From positions 1-35,661 of the forward strand of contig JAISPZ010000024.1 of the NCBI GenBank assembly GCA_031274555.1: a stretch of DNA of 35,661 nt, given 5' to 3'. Under the pieces are notes generated by a model. That model searched no databases. It saw only the letters and a list, made by a program, of their open reading frames with translations, and was not told where the DNA came from. The first letter of the stretch is position 1. The number at the start of each line of letters is the position of its first letter. Positions 27,218-35,460 of the stretch are shown here, piece after piece. The stretch is from Bacteroidales bacterium. GTDB lineage: Bacteria > Bacteroidota > Bacteroidia > Bacteroidales > P3. A program made the translations under genes and the position numbers.

Positions 27218-27252
27218 GAGGGTGGATGATAAACAATCCGCCCTCTTTTTTT
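27218..27252 (+). terminator. Rho-independent terminator of eno
   Basis: GAGGGTGG (27218-27225) pairs with CCGCCCTC (27238-27245) through eight pairs including one G-T, around a 12-base loop, followed by seven T. An ATG at 27226 lies in the loop, which argues against its use as the start of the downstream porin gene. Confidence 0.85.
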
Positions 27253-27258
27253 AAAATT

Positions 27259-29262
27259 GTGATAAAAAAAATATTATTATCATTTTTGTTGATGGCTCTC
27301 GTTGCAGTCGGCTTTGCCCAGCAAGAGCAGGTAGAGCAAGTTGAGCCGACAGTGCAAACAGTGCAAGCACCATCCACGCAGGCGGGGCGCGACTCCGCTC
27401 GTGCTGCGAGGCGTGCTGCCCTTGCGTCTAATAAGATAACAACACTTTATTACTACGATTACGATTTGATGTGTGGCGTGCCTATGCTCGACACAATAGA
27501 TATATCTCTTACGAATTTTCAAATTTACGACAAAGCATTTTCTTCTAAAAACTTTAATCAGACACGCGATCTCGGTCACGCCGATCAATTGATTGGTGTT
27601 GCTCCCGATTTCAGGGGTAGCATTAGTTTACGCAATGATCCGTTCTACACGTGGAAATATACGGTAGAAAACACGCCGTTTTATCAAACAAAAACCCCAT
27701 ATACATCTTTATACTACGTAAATAATCTTGGCAAAGAAATAAACATGCTCAACGCGATTTTTTCAATGAATGTTGCGCGTGGGCTAAATCTTGCAATAGA
27801 TTTTAATGTGTTAAGCTGGCTCGGCGAATACGAAAACAGTGGCTCTAATCAAATGAATTTTAGAGGGTATGGCAACTATATCACAAAGGGTGGCAGGTAC
27901 AGGTTGCAACTCGGTTATATCTTTAATCGTTCAAAAGTAAATGAAAACGGCGGTATTGTTGATGACAGCGTTTTTATTCGCAACGACGAAAAAAACAGAT
28001 TGAGTATCCCTGTAAATCTTTATAATGCGAGTAGCCATTACAGAGAAAATATAGTTTTTCTAAAACACAGTTATCATTTTTATGCCGACAGGCGTGATAC
28101 AATTCCAGAAAACGACTATTCATTAGGATATATAGGGCATGAATTTTTATTTAAGCAAAATAGCGAAAAGTACAACGATGCTGGATGGGACGATTTTTAC
28201 AAAAACGGATTTTTGAGTGGCAGCGCGTCTAACGACACAATAAATAATTATCGTTTTACAAATCGATTATACTATACAACCGCCGATTTTGAACGCATAG
28301 AGAAAGGCAAATATCGTTACAAATTAGCTGGCGGTATAAAGAATGAGTACGTTTATTTTCGTGACGCTATAAGCAAAACGACCATGCTTGCATGGTTTCC
28401 GTTTGCGCAAATGCAAATGTCTTTCGCAGGAAGATTTGTCTTGGATGTGTATGCCGATTTTTCTTTTGGCGAAAACTCTTTTAATGGCGGCTCTAAGAAG
28501 ATTGAAAATTACGGCGGGTATGCTACTGCCAAATTTCTTTTTTCGCGTCAGAGAGGACCTCTAAGCAGGCAAGACGGCATATCTCTCAAAGTAGGCTACA
28601 TGGCAAATAATCCCGACTATATCTTTTATCATCGTTTTTCCAATCATTTTTATTGGGAAAACGAAACACTGAAAAATCCTGAGCTGTACTATGCAGGTCT
28701 TAATTTTGCATATAAAGGATGGTGGCTCAAAGGCGATGTTTCGTATATGAAAAACTATACGTTTTTTAGACATATTGATAAAGGCGAAGTTGTGCAGGCA
28801 CAGGCAGAGGATATGTTTTTGTCGGCTTATTTATCACTCGGAAAAAATCTTGTGATTGCGAAATATGTTGGGCTGAACAGTAAACTGCAATTATCGTACA
28901 GTAGCAATAATGATTATCTGCACGTGCCACTTTTCAATATGCAGGAATCAATTTTTGGAATAGTCCCTCTACCCGGATTTGGCACGTTGCAGGTGGGGCT
29001 TGACTTTTACTACCACACTGCATATTACGCCGACGAATATAATCCTGCGCTTGGCTATTACTGTTGGCAGGATAAGGTTAAAACAGGAAATTATTTGATA
29101 ATGGATTTTTTTGTAAATCTTAAAGTCAAGCGTATGAATATTTTTCTGAAAGGACAAAATCTATTGCAGGGAGCAACGCCCTACAACTATATCGACACGC
29201 CACACTATCCCTTACAGGACCGTTGCTTTAGATTTGGACTCGTTTGGCGGTTCTACGACTAA
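27259..29262 (+). CDS. putative outer-membrane porin (Porin_10-like)
   Basis: Starting at GTG 27259 the 667-residue protein has a clean signal peptide (VIKKILLSFLLMALVAVGFA). A Gln/Glu/Val-rich linker (EQVEQVEPTVQTVQ) leads to a long beta-barrel-like region of alternating hydrophobic and aromatic strands. YYYDYDLMCGVPMLDTID, GRYRLQLGYIFNRSKVNENG and the closing CFRFGLVWRFYD resemble the Bacteroidota putative porin family (Porin_10). The aromatic C-terminus fits a barrel beta-signal. Other starts are TTG 27205 and ATG 27226, both inside or before the eno terminator and giving poor signal peptides. The stop codon is within the first unit of an 18-bp repeat array. Substrate unknown. Confidence 0.85.
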   Translation: MIKKILLSFLLMALVAVGFAQQEQVEQVEPTVQTVQAPSTQAGRDSARAARRAALASNKITTLYYYDYDLMCGVPMLDTIDISLTNFQIYDKAFSSKNFNQTRDLGHADQLIGVAPDFRGSISLRNDPFYTWKYTVENTPFYQTKTPYTSLYYVNNLGKEINMLNAIFSMNVARGLNLAIDFNVLSWLGEYENSGSNQMNFRGYGNYITKGGRYRLQLGYIFNRSKVNENGGIVDDSVFIRNDEKNRLSIPVNLYNASSHYRENIVFLKHSYHFYADRRDTIPENDYSLGYIGHEFLFKQNSEKYNDAGWDDFYKNGFLSGSASNDTINNYRFTNRLYYTTADFERIEKGKYRYKLAGGIKNEYVYFRDAISKTTMLAWFPFAQMQMSFAGRFVLDVYADFSFGENSFNGGSKKIENYGGYATAKFLFSRQRGPLSRQDGISLKVGYMANNPDYIFYHRFSNHFYWENETLKNPELYYAGLNFAYKGWWLKGDVSYMKNYTFFRHIDKGEVVQAQAEDMFLSAYLSLGKNLVIAKYVGLNSKLQLSYSSNNDYLHVPLFNMQESIFGIVPLPGFGTLQVGLDFYYHTAYYADEYNPALGYYCWQDKVKTGNYLIMDFFVNLKVKRMNIFLKGQNLLQGATPYNYIDTPHYPLQDRCFRFGLVWRFYD

Positions 29263-29350
29263 GCAGCGTTCTACGACCAAGCAGTGTTCTACGACTAAGC
29301 AGGGTTCTACGACCAAGCAGTGTTCTACGACCAAGCAGTGTTCTACGCTT
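29250..29350. repeat. 18-bp minisatellite between the porin and lpxC-fabZ
   Basis: Five head-to-tail 18-bp units, GTTCTACGACCAAGCAGT with YAA variation at positions 10-12, cover 29250-29339 and a partial copy follows. The first unit includes the last porin codons and its TAA stop (29260-29262); unit 3 also has TAA, while units 2, 4 and 5 have CAA in the same frame. The partial copy overlaps the end of lpxC-fabZ. The array occupies the whole gap between two convergent genes, and no classical terminator hairpin was found there. Confidence 0.96.
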
Positions 29351-30740
29351 AAATCGTGGGAGCGTTTGGCTTGCGGGAGAGCTGTGCGAGCAGTTCGGCT
29401 TCTACTACCACTTTTCCGCCGACATAGCCCCATCCTTTCATCTCACAGAGTCCGCGCCGCAGCGGGGAAAGCGGAATGAGTTTGAATATAAGCGTATCGC
29501 CCGGCACAACTTTATTGCGGAAGCGCACGTTGTTTATCTTCAAAAAATATGTCAGGTAATTTTCGGGGTCAGGGTACTGTTTAAGCATATATATCCCACC
29601 GGTTTGCGCCATTGCTTCTACTTGAAGTACTCCGGGCATAACAGGTTCTTCGGGAAAATGCCCTTGAAAAAACGGCTCATCCATCGTAACGTTTTTTACA
29701 CCCACTATCTGATCCTTGTCTAAATACACAATCTTATCTACTAACAGAAATGGCGAGCGATGTGGCAGAATTTTTTTTATGGTATTAATATCGTAAATCG
29801 GAGCGGCATTAAGGTCGAATACAGGAAGTGTATCGGATTTTTCCTGCTCTTTCATCGCCTTGCGTAACATAAGAGCAAAGTCCGTATTATGTTTATGACC
29901 GGGTTTGAGAGCAGTGATTTCGCCCTTTATAAACGCACCGACAAGTGCCAAGTCCCCAATTATATCAAGCATTTTATGACGCGCAGGCTCGTTTTTGAAA
30001 CGCAGAGCCACATTATTTAGCATACCTTCGGGCAATACTTCGACTGCTTCTTTTCCGAAAAGCCCCGCTATGGTGGCAAGTTCGGATGCGGGGAGAGGCT
30101 TTTCGATGAACACAATAGCATTGGCAAGGTCGCCACCGCGAATTAAGCCGTTTTTGTACAACATCTCTATCTCGTGCAAAAAGACAAATGTACGGCTTGG
30201 TGCAATTTCACTCACATAGTTATCCCCAAATTCACTGATTGTCGCATACTGCGGTGTCAGGACATTTGAATTAAAGTCAATCATCACAGTAATTTTGCGA
30301 TTGGCACTTGGGATAATGGCAAGATTTTCGAGCGCAAGTGGATTGCGCACCTCGAAGTATTTGCGTTCGACATCCTGCTCCACAAAACCGACAGAGAGCA
30401 ACTTCTCAACAATTTGAGCAGCACTGCCGTCAAGAATAGGCATTTCAGGACCATCGACCTCTATTACGGCATTGTCTATTTCAAGACCAGCGAGAGCCGA
30501 AAGAAAATGCTCAACGGTAGATATTGAAACGCCATCTTTTGTGAGAGTTGTCCCACGTGAGGTGTCTGTAACAAATTCCGCAAGTGCAGGAATAGGCATG
30601 CTGTCAGGCATGTCGCTACGTTTAAAGGAGTACCAGCTGTTTGGCTCGGCGGGGATAATTTTTACAGAAACAGATTTACCTGTATGTAACCCAACGCCGG
30701 ATATTATAACTTCGGAAGCAATTGTTTTTTGTTTTTCCAT
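29349..30740 (-). CDS. lpxC/fabZ: bifunctional UDP-3-O-acyl-GlcNAc deacetylase / 3-hydroxyacyl-ACP dehydratase
   Basis: LpxC catalyses the committed step of lipid A synthesis and FabZ dehydrates 3-hydroxyacyl-ACP for fatty acid synthesis; both use hydroxyacyl-ACP-derived substrates. Fusion of the two is typical of Bacteroidota. The LpxC part (about 1-305) has ISGVGLHTGKSVSV, the zinc histidine in STVEHFLSALAG, ARHKMLDIIGDLAL and KPGHKHNTDFAL. The FabZ part (about 318-463) has ILPHRSPFLLVDKIVYLD and the catalytic GHFPEEPVMPGVLQVEAMAQ. The ATG at 30740 (MEKQKTIASEV) was chosen; a TTG nine bases upstream is less likely. A TAATTTTG element ends six bases before the ATG. The 3' end touches the 18-bp minisatellite. 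Confidence 0.98.
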   Translation of the reverse strand: MEKQKTIASEVIISGVGLHTGKSVSVKIIPAEPNSWYSFKRSDMPDSMPIPALAEFVTDTSRGTTLTKDGVSISTVEHFLSALAGLEIDNAVIEVDGPEMPILDGSAAQIVEKLLSVGFVEQDVERKYFEVRNPLALENLAIIPSANRKITVMIDFNSNVLTPQYATISEFGDNYVSEIAPSRTFVFLHEIEMLYKNGLIRGGDLANAIVFIEKPLPASELATIAGLFGKEAVEVLPEGMLNNVALRFKNEPARHKMLDIIGDLALVGAFIKGEITALKPGHKHNTDFALMLRKAMKEQEKSDTLPVFDLNAAPIYDINTIKKILPHRSPFLLVDKIVYLDKDQIVGVKNVTMDEPFFQGHFPEEPVMPGVLQVEAMAQTGGIYMLKQYPDPENYLTYFLKINNVRFRNKVVPGDTLIFKLIPLSPLRRGLCEMKGWGYVGGKVVVEAELLAQLSRKPNAPTI

Positions 30741-30746
30741 AATTAG

Positions 30747-30754
30747 CAAAATTA
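30747..30754 (-). promoter_or_regulatory. -7 element (TAnnTTTG) for lpxC-fabZ
   Basis: TAATTTTG on the minus strand ends six bases before the ATG at 30740, which implies a leaderless or nearly leaderless message. In the same 40-base divergent gap, TAATTTAG at 30767-30774 on the plus strand, one mismatch from consensus, ends six bases before the glycosyltransferase ATG at 30781. Neither has a convincing -33 TTTG. Confidence 0.45.
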
Positions 30755-30780
30755 CGTTTTTTTCCCTAATTTAGCGTTTT

Positions 30781-31590
30781 ATGTTTATATCCGCCTCCAT
30801 AGTTATTTTTGAAACAAACAAAAAAGACCTCATAAAAGCCATTTCGAGTGTTATAAATAGTTGTATAGATACTCTTTACATTATAGATAATTCTCCAACA
30901 GACATTTTAAGAGAGTTTGTAAAAGGTCCAAAAGTTGAATATATTTTTGGACATGGGAATATTGGGTACGGTGCCGGGCACAATATTGCAATAAAAAAAA
31001 CTATAAATAATGGATACAATTATCATATTGTAATTAATCCCGATGTGGAATTTTATAAAGAAACAGTAGAAAAGATGTCTGACTACATGAACACACACTC
31101 GGAAGTTGGACTTATGATGCCAAAAGTGTTTTTTCCAAACGGGGAAGTTCAATATCTCTGCAAACTTTTACCTACCCCATTCGATTGGATTTTCAGACGT
31201 TTTATGCCGTTTAGTATTTTAGTGAAAAGACAAAATAAAAAGTTTGAGTTGCGTCATACAGGTTATAATAAAATAATGAACGTTCCTTATCTTTCAGGTT
31301 GCTTCATGTTTTTTAGAATAGATGCACTGAAAGATGTAGGGCTTTTTGATGAAAAAATTTTTATGTATGGCGAAGACACCGATATTACCCGCAGAATACA
31401 TCAAAAATATCAAACATTATTTTATCCGCAAGTGAGCATTATTCACAGGTTCAATAAAAAATCGTATAGTGATTTTCGATTGTTATGTATTCATATAAAG
31501 TCTGCAATATATTATTTCAACAAGTGGGGATGGATTTGTGACAGTGAGCGCAGACGGATAAATAATAGTATTTTATCGGAGGTAAGATGA
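30781..31590 (+). CDS. family 2 glycosyltransferase
   Basis: A 269-residue GT-A fold enzyme of the rhamnosyltransferase-like (WbbL/RfbF type) group, expected to add a sugar from a nucleotide donor to a cell-surface glycan on the inner face of the membrane. Visible motifs are SIVIFETNKKDL at the start, YIIDNSPT (donor-binding strand), GNIGYGAGHNIAI, VINPDVEFY (the DxD-like metal site) and LSGCFMFFRIDALKDVGLFD followed by MYGEDTDITRRIH. No membrane segment is present. Its stop overlaps the sensor kinase start as ATGA, so the two are translationally coupled. The substrate cannot be told from sequence. Confidence 0.92.
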   Translation: MFISASIVIFETNKKDLIKAISSVINSCIDTLYIIDNSPTDILREFVKGPKVEYIFGHGNIGYGAGHNIAIKKTINNGYNYHIVINPDVEFYKETVEKMSDYMNTHSEVGLMMPKVFFPNGEVQYLCKLLPTPFDWIFRRFMPFSILVKRQNKKFELRHTGYNKIMNVPYLSGCFMFFRIDALKDVGLFDEKIFMYGEDTDITRRIHQKYQTLFYPQVSIIHRFNKKSYSDFRLLCIHIKSAIYYFNKWGWICDSERRRINNSILSEVR

Positions 31591-33260
31591 AGAAAAAATA
31601 TTTTTTCACTATGGTACTCGGCATGCTTGTGGTCATGCTTTTACTTGTGGGAGTGCAGTATTATTGGTCGCAGAATGTTTTTCGCCTCAACAATGAATAT
31701 TTTAGCTCATGCGTGAGTATCTCTGCAAATAAGACAATAAACAACATCAACCGTCAAGTTTCTGCATACAGAAACGACCTCATCATAAAACATAATAATA
31801 AAATTTTCAAGAAAGTTGATAGTTTGGGATTTCAAATGTATCAAATTCGAGAGGCATATCCGTTTGTCGAAGATGAACATAAGGATTATTGGGCGGAATT
31901 GTACAAAAGATATATGAGTGAGAGCGACACATCTTATCGGCAAGATGAAGATGAATTGATTTTGAATATGCTCGAAGAGTCGGAAATGGTATATTTCAGG
32001 GGACGGAAAAAGAATGAGGGCGATACAGTCGATAAAGGTCACGAAAGAAATATTGATGATTTTATAAAATTTCTTAGCGATGAAAAAGTAGTTTCGGATT
32101 TGCCCGATCATCGCAGAATAGCGAAGAGGTACGAAAAGTTGGTGAGCGAACGCGAAGAGATGATAAAAAATAACGAAAAAATTCGATCCCTTATAAAAGA
32201 AAATATAGATAATGTTTCTTACAGAGAATGGATAGAGAAAATTTCCAACTCGTACATAGATTCAATACTTTCGACCTCACTTGCAGAAGTAGGTATAAAC
32301 ATTGAAGCGGAATGGTGTATTGTTCAGCAGGACAAAGCAGAAATAGTTTGCAGAAAAAGCAGTATAGATACTTTAATCAGGCACGCATATACATATACTT
32401 ACCGTTTGTTTCCCGAACATCCATATTATTTATATATCGGCTTTTCATCGCAGGATGAATTTTTGATTTCTAAAATATGGATGCTTGTATTTGCCTCGAT
32501 TATCCTTATCACAAGTCAGATAATAGTTTTTTCCTATACGGTGTTCTCTCTCGGAAAACAAAAAAGAGTGAACGACTTACGCAATGATTTTGTAAATCAT
32601 ATTACACATGAATTGAAAACACCTGTATCGACAATATCGCTTATATGTGATGCTTATTTTGACAGCGACATAGAGCATAACAAAGCAGGCGTGGACGAAT
32701 ATTTTTCAATTATACAGCACGAAAATACTCGATTAAAATCTCTTATCAAGCAAATTTTTGATATTTCGAAAATAGAGAAAGGAAAATTTCCAATATTAAA
32801 AACTAAATTTTCTTTGAGGGATGCCATAAACGAAGCGATAGACAGCATATCTTATCAGGTAGAGAACAAAAATGGAAAAATTATTACGAATTTTTTCGTT
32901 GAGGACGACATAATTGAGAGCGACAGAGTTCACGTTGTAAGAATTTTTTCAAATCTTATAGATAATGCAAATAAATATTCTGCAAAAAATCCGAGAATAA
33001 AAATTTCAGTAACAGAGGTGTCAGGCGGTATCAATGTGGATGTTAAGGATAACGGAATAGGAATAAGCAAGAAATATCAAGAACAAATATTCAACACTCT
33101 TTATCGTGTTCCGACAGGAAATATTCACAATGTAAAAGGTGTGGGTTTAGGGTTAAGTTACGTCAAATCAATGTTACATACGCTTGGTGGCAAAATTTCT
33201 TTAGACAGCGAACTTGGAAAAGGTACGTGTTTTCATGTTTTTTTCCCTAAAATAAACTAA
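31587..33260 (+). CDS. membrane sensor histidine kinase (RprX-like)
   Basis: The 557-residue kinase has a membrane segment at 7-27, a periplasmic sensor of about 270 residues that looks helical and charged, and a second membrane segment at about 298-320. The cytoplasmic part has the HisKA box HITHELKTPVSTISL with phosphoacceptor H341, the N box NLIDNANKYS (456-465), DNGIGI (488-493) and GVGLGLSYVKSM (518-529). No HAMP domain is evident between TM2 and HisKA. It overlaps the glycosyltransferase by four bases and is 22 bases upstream of its response regulator. The layout recalls RprX-RprY of Bacteroides fragilis; the signal is unknown. Confidence 0.95.
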   Translation: MKKKYFFTMVLGMLVVMLLLVGVQYYWSQNVFRLNNEYFSSCVSISANKTINNINRQVSAYRNDLIIKHNNKIFKKVDSLGFQMYQIREAYPFVEDEHKDYWAELYKRYMSESDTSYRQDEDELILNMLEESEMVYFRGRKKNEGDTVDKGHERNIDDFIKFLSDEKVVSDLPDHRRIAKRYEKLVSEREEMIKNNEKIRSLIKENIDNVSYREWIEKISNSYIDSILSTSLAEVGINIEAEWCIVQQDKAEIVCRKSSIDTLIRHAYTYTYRLFPEHPYYLYIGFSSQDEFLISKIWMLVFASIILITSQIIVFSYTVFSLGKQKRVNDLRNDFVNHITHELKTPVSTISLICDAYFDSDIEHNKAGVDEYFSIIQHENTRLKSLIKQIFDISKIEKGKFPILKTKFSLRDAINEAIDSISYQVENKNGKIITNFFVEDDIIESDRVHVVRIFSNLIDNANKYSAKNPRIKISVTEVSGGINVDVKDNGIGISKKYQEQIFNTLYRVPTGNIHNVKGVGLGLSYVKSMLHTLGGKISLDSELGKGTCFHVFFPKIN

Positions 33261-33282
33261 ATTTGTAAAAAGCCATAACCAA

Positions 33283-33996
33283 GTGAAAAATCCAGAATTA
33301 TCCATACTTTTAGTAGAAGACGACAGAAACCTTGGTGTTGTTCTCGCAACTTATTTGAGAAATAAGGGTTTTAATGTTTTGCTTAGTGGAAACGGTCAGG
33401 AGGCATTAGAAGTATATCGAAAAGAAGAGCATAATTTTATCATTACAGATGTTATGATGCCGATAATGGATGGTTTTACGTTCGCAAAAAAAATACGTAT
33501 CATTAATCCTGATGTACCGATAATTTTCCTTACAGCTAAAACGATGGAAGAAGACCGCATAAAAGGATTTAAAATAGGTGCGGACGATTATATCGTGAAG
33601 CCTTTTAGCATGGACGAGTTGCTTATGCGTATTCATGTTATTGCTCGAAGGAGTGTGAAGCCAAAAGATGAAGAACTGCATTACAAATTTTCATTTGAAA
33701 ATATAGACTTTGACTTTTTCAAAAAGACACTTTCTGACGGAAACGAAACTCATTCGCTGTCTGTACGCGATACAGACCTACTCAAAATATTTTTTCAAAA
33801 AGAGAACGAAGTCGTAGATCGCTCGTATGTGCTCAATAAAATATGGGGAGAAGACAATCGTCCTAATTCACGCAGTTTAGACGTTTACATTACGAAATTT
33901 CGCTCTTACCTGAAATCCTGTCCCAAGGTACAGATTATAAATATTCGTAACGAGGGTATAAAATTTATCATAGACAGGAGTACTGACAATGAATAG
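33283..33996 (+). CDS. OmpR-family response regulator (RprY-like)
   Basis: The 237-residue regulator has a receiver domain with acidic pocket E12, D13 and D14, phosphoacceptor D56 (IITDVMMP), T84 and K106 (DDYIVKPFSM), followed by a winged-helix DNA-binding domain (about 130-232) with RSYVLNKIWGEDNRPNSRSL and DVYITKFRSYL. The start is GTG at 33283; the next in-frame ATG is inside the receiver, so it cannot be the start. Its last eight bases overlap the downstream lipoprotein gene. It probably pairs with the preceding kinase; target promoters are unknown. Confidence 0.95.
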   Translation: MKNPELSILLVEDDRNLGVVLATYLRNKGFNVLLSGNGQEALEVYRKEEHNFIITDVMMPIMDGFTFAKKIRIINPDVPIIFLTAKTMEEDRIKGFKIGADDYIVKPFSMDELLMRIHVIARRSVKPKDEELHYKFSFENIDFDFFKKTLSDGNETHSLSVRDTDLLKIFFQKENEVVDRSYVLNKIWGEDNRPNSRSLDVYITKFRSYLKSCPKVQIINIRNEGIKFIIDRSTDNE

Positions 33997-35434
33997 ATTT
34001 TTTGTCGCAAGTATTCTTGCTGTAATTTTTCTCAATATAGTTTCGTGTCGCAAAGAATGGAGTGATTTTGATACATCTTCTTCTGTCGAGTTGTCTTTTT
34101 CTGCCGACACTGTTCGTTTCGACACTGTCTTTACGACTATACCAACAGTAACGAAGTGGATTTTGGTTCGTAACAACAGCAAAAAGTATATAAAAATTTC
34201 GCGTGTATATTTAGAAAACGGCAGTTCTTCAGCTTTTCGGCTAAATGTTGATGGCGACACTTCTTTAACTTCTCATGACGTTATTGTTGCCTCGCGCGAC
34301 AGTTTCTATATTTTTATCACTGCTGATTTGCATTATTTGCAGAATATAAATACACCTTTTGAGGTATTGGATAATATTGTTTTTGAACTTAATGGAAATA
34401 AACAGCAAGTTGTTTTGCAGGCATGGGGGCAAAATGCGTATTATCATTTTCCGAATATGGTGCATAAGATTCCGCTTATAGAGGGGGATACGCAGTATAT
34501 GCACTATTTTGAATGGGATTGTGACAACGCAACGCCTGTTGATAAGCCACACGTTTTTTTTGGTCATGCAGCAGTTGCCCAAGGGAAAAGTTGGACAATT
34601 CCTTCGGGTGCGAAACTTTATTTTGCGGGCGGAGCGGGTGTATGGGTGAAGCAGGGTGGGGTATTGGATGTTCAAGGGACTTTTACAAATCCTGTGCTGT
34701 TTACTTCTTTGAGACAGGACTACGATTATAAGACCATGCCGGGTCAGTGGAGCGGGATATGGATAGATGCCGGGAGCGACGGCAATCAGATAAATTATGC
34801 AAATATTTTTAATGCACAGTATGGAGTGATGATTGATAGCTCGACAACTTCTAACAACGCGCTTGAAATTTACAATACGCGCATTGAAAATATGACACGA
34901 TATGGTATTCTATCGCAAAAAAATTATATAAAGGGAGTTAATATTGTTGTTGGAAATTGTGCGACAGGTGTTGGTCTTTTAAGAGGTGGCGGGGCGACTT
35001 TTTTCCATTGTACATTTACAAATTACTATAGTTCTTTTGGCGGAGCATATTCTCTTGTTTTGAATGATTATAGTGGTGAACAAACAGAGCCATTTGCTTT
35101 TGCGGATTTTATAAATTGTATTATCTATGGTAAGACGGACGACCAGATAAATTTTGACTTGAAAGAAAAAACAAATCTGCCTTATTTGTTTGACCATTGC
35201 ATTGTCGGCACGTCTGTTAAGAATAATAAGTTTGTTTCCTGTTCTTCTAATGACCCTGTTTTCACAAAAGAGAGTGAGGGTAACTACGAAATAAGTTCGG
35301 AAAAGTCGCCCGCAGTAAAGGCAGGTAATACTACATATTCCGACCCGATGGCATATCGCGACATTAAGAATATTCTTCGTGGCACTCCGCCCACCATCGG
35401 CGCGTACGAGTTCGTCAAGCAGGTAAATCCGTAG
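33989..35434 (+). CDS. right-handed beta-helix lipoprotein
   Basis: The 481-residue protein has a lipoprotein signal with lipobox IVSC (Cys20). Residues about 40-150 form an Ig-like region (ILVRNNSKKYIKISRVYLEN). Residues about 200-440 look like a right-handed beta-helix of the pectate-lyase-like type (VKQGGVLDVQGTFTNPVLFT, GVMIDSSTTSNNALEIYNTR, DFINCIIYG). The end, PPTIGAYEFV, is a familiar C-terminus of Bacteroidota beta-helix lipoproteins. Catalytic residues of polysaccharide lyases could not be identified. It overlaps the response regulator by eight bases, so it is made with the two-component system and may be regulated by or sensed by it. Confidence 0.88.
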   Translation: MNRFFVASILAVIFLNIVSCRKEWSDFDTSSSVELSFSADTVRFDTVFTTIPTVTKWILVRNNSKKYIKISRVYLENGSSSAFRLNVDGDTSLTSHDVIVASRDSFYIFITADLHYLQNINTPFEVLDNIVFELNGNKQQVVLQAWGQNAYYHFPNMVHKIPLIEGDTQYMHYFEWDCDNATPVDKPHVFFGHAAVAQGKSWTIPSGAKLYFAGGAGVWVKQGGVLDVQGTFTNPVLFTSLRQDYDYKTMPGQWSGIWIDAGSDGNQINYANIFNAQYGVMIDSSTTSNNALEIYNTRIENMTRYGILSQKNYIKGVNIVVGNCATGVGLLRGGGATFFHCTFTNYYSSFGGAYSLVLNDYSGEQTEPFAFADFINCIIYGKTDDQINFDLKEKTNLPYLFDHCIVGTSVKNNKFVSCSSNDPVFTKESEGNYEISSEKSPAVKAGNTTYSDPMAYRDIKNILRGTPPTIGAYEFVKQVNP

Positions 35435-35460
35435 TTTAAATTATGGGTGTATGAAACTGC

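Noticed and set aside
29234-29723. Plus-strand open frames across the 18-bp array and the lpxC-fabZ 3' end
   Set aside because: They are antisense to a well-supported LpxC-FabZ fusion and consist of repeat-derived residues.
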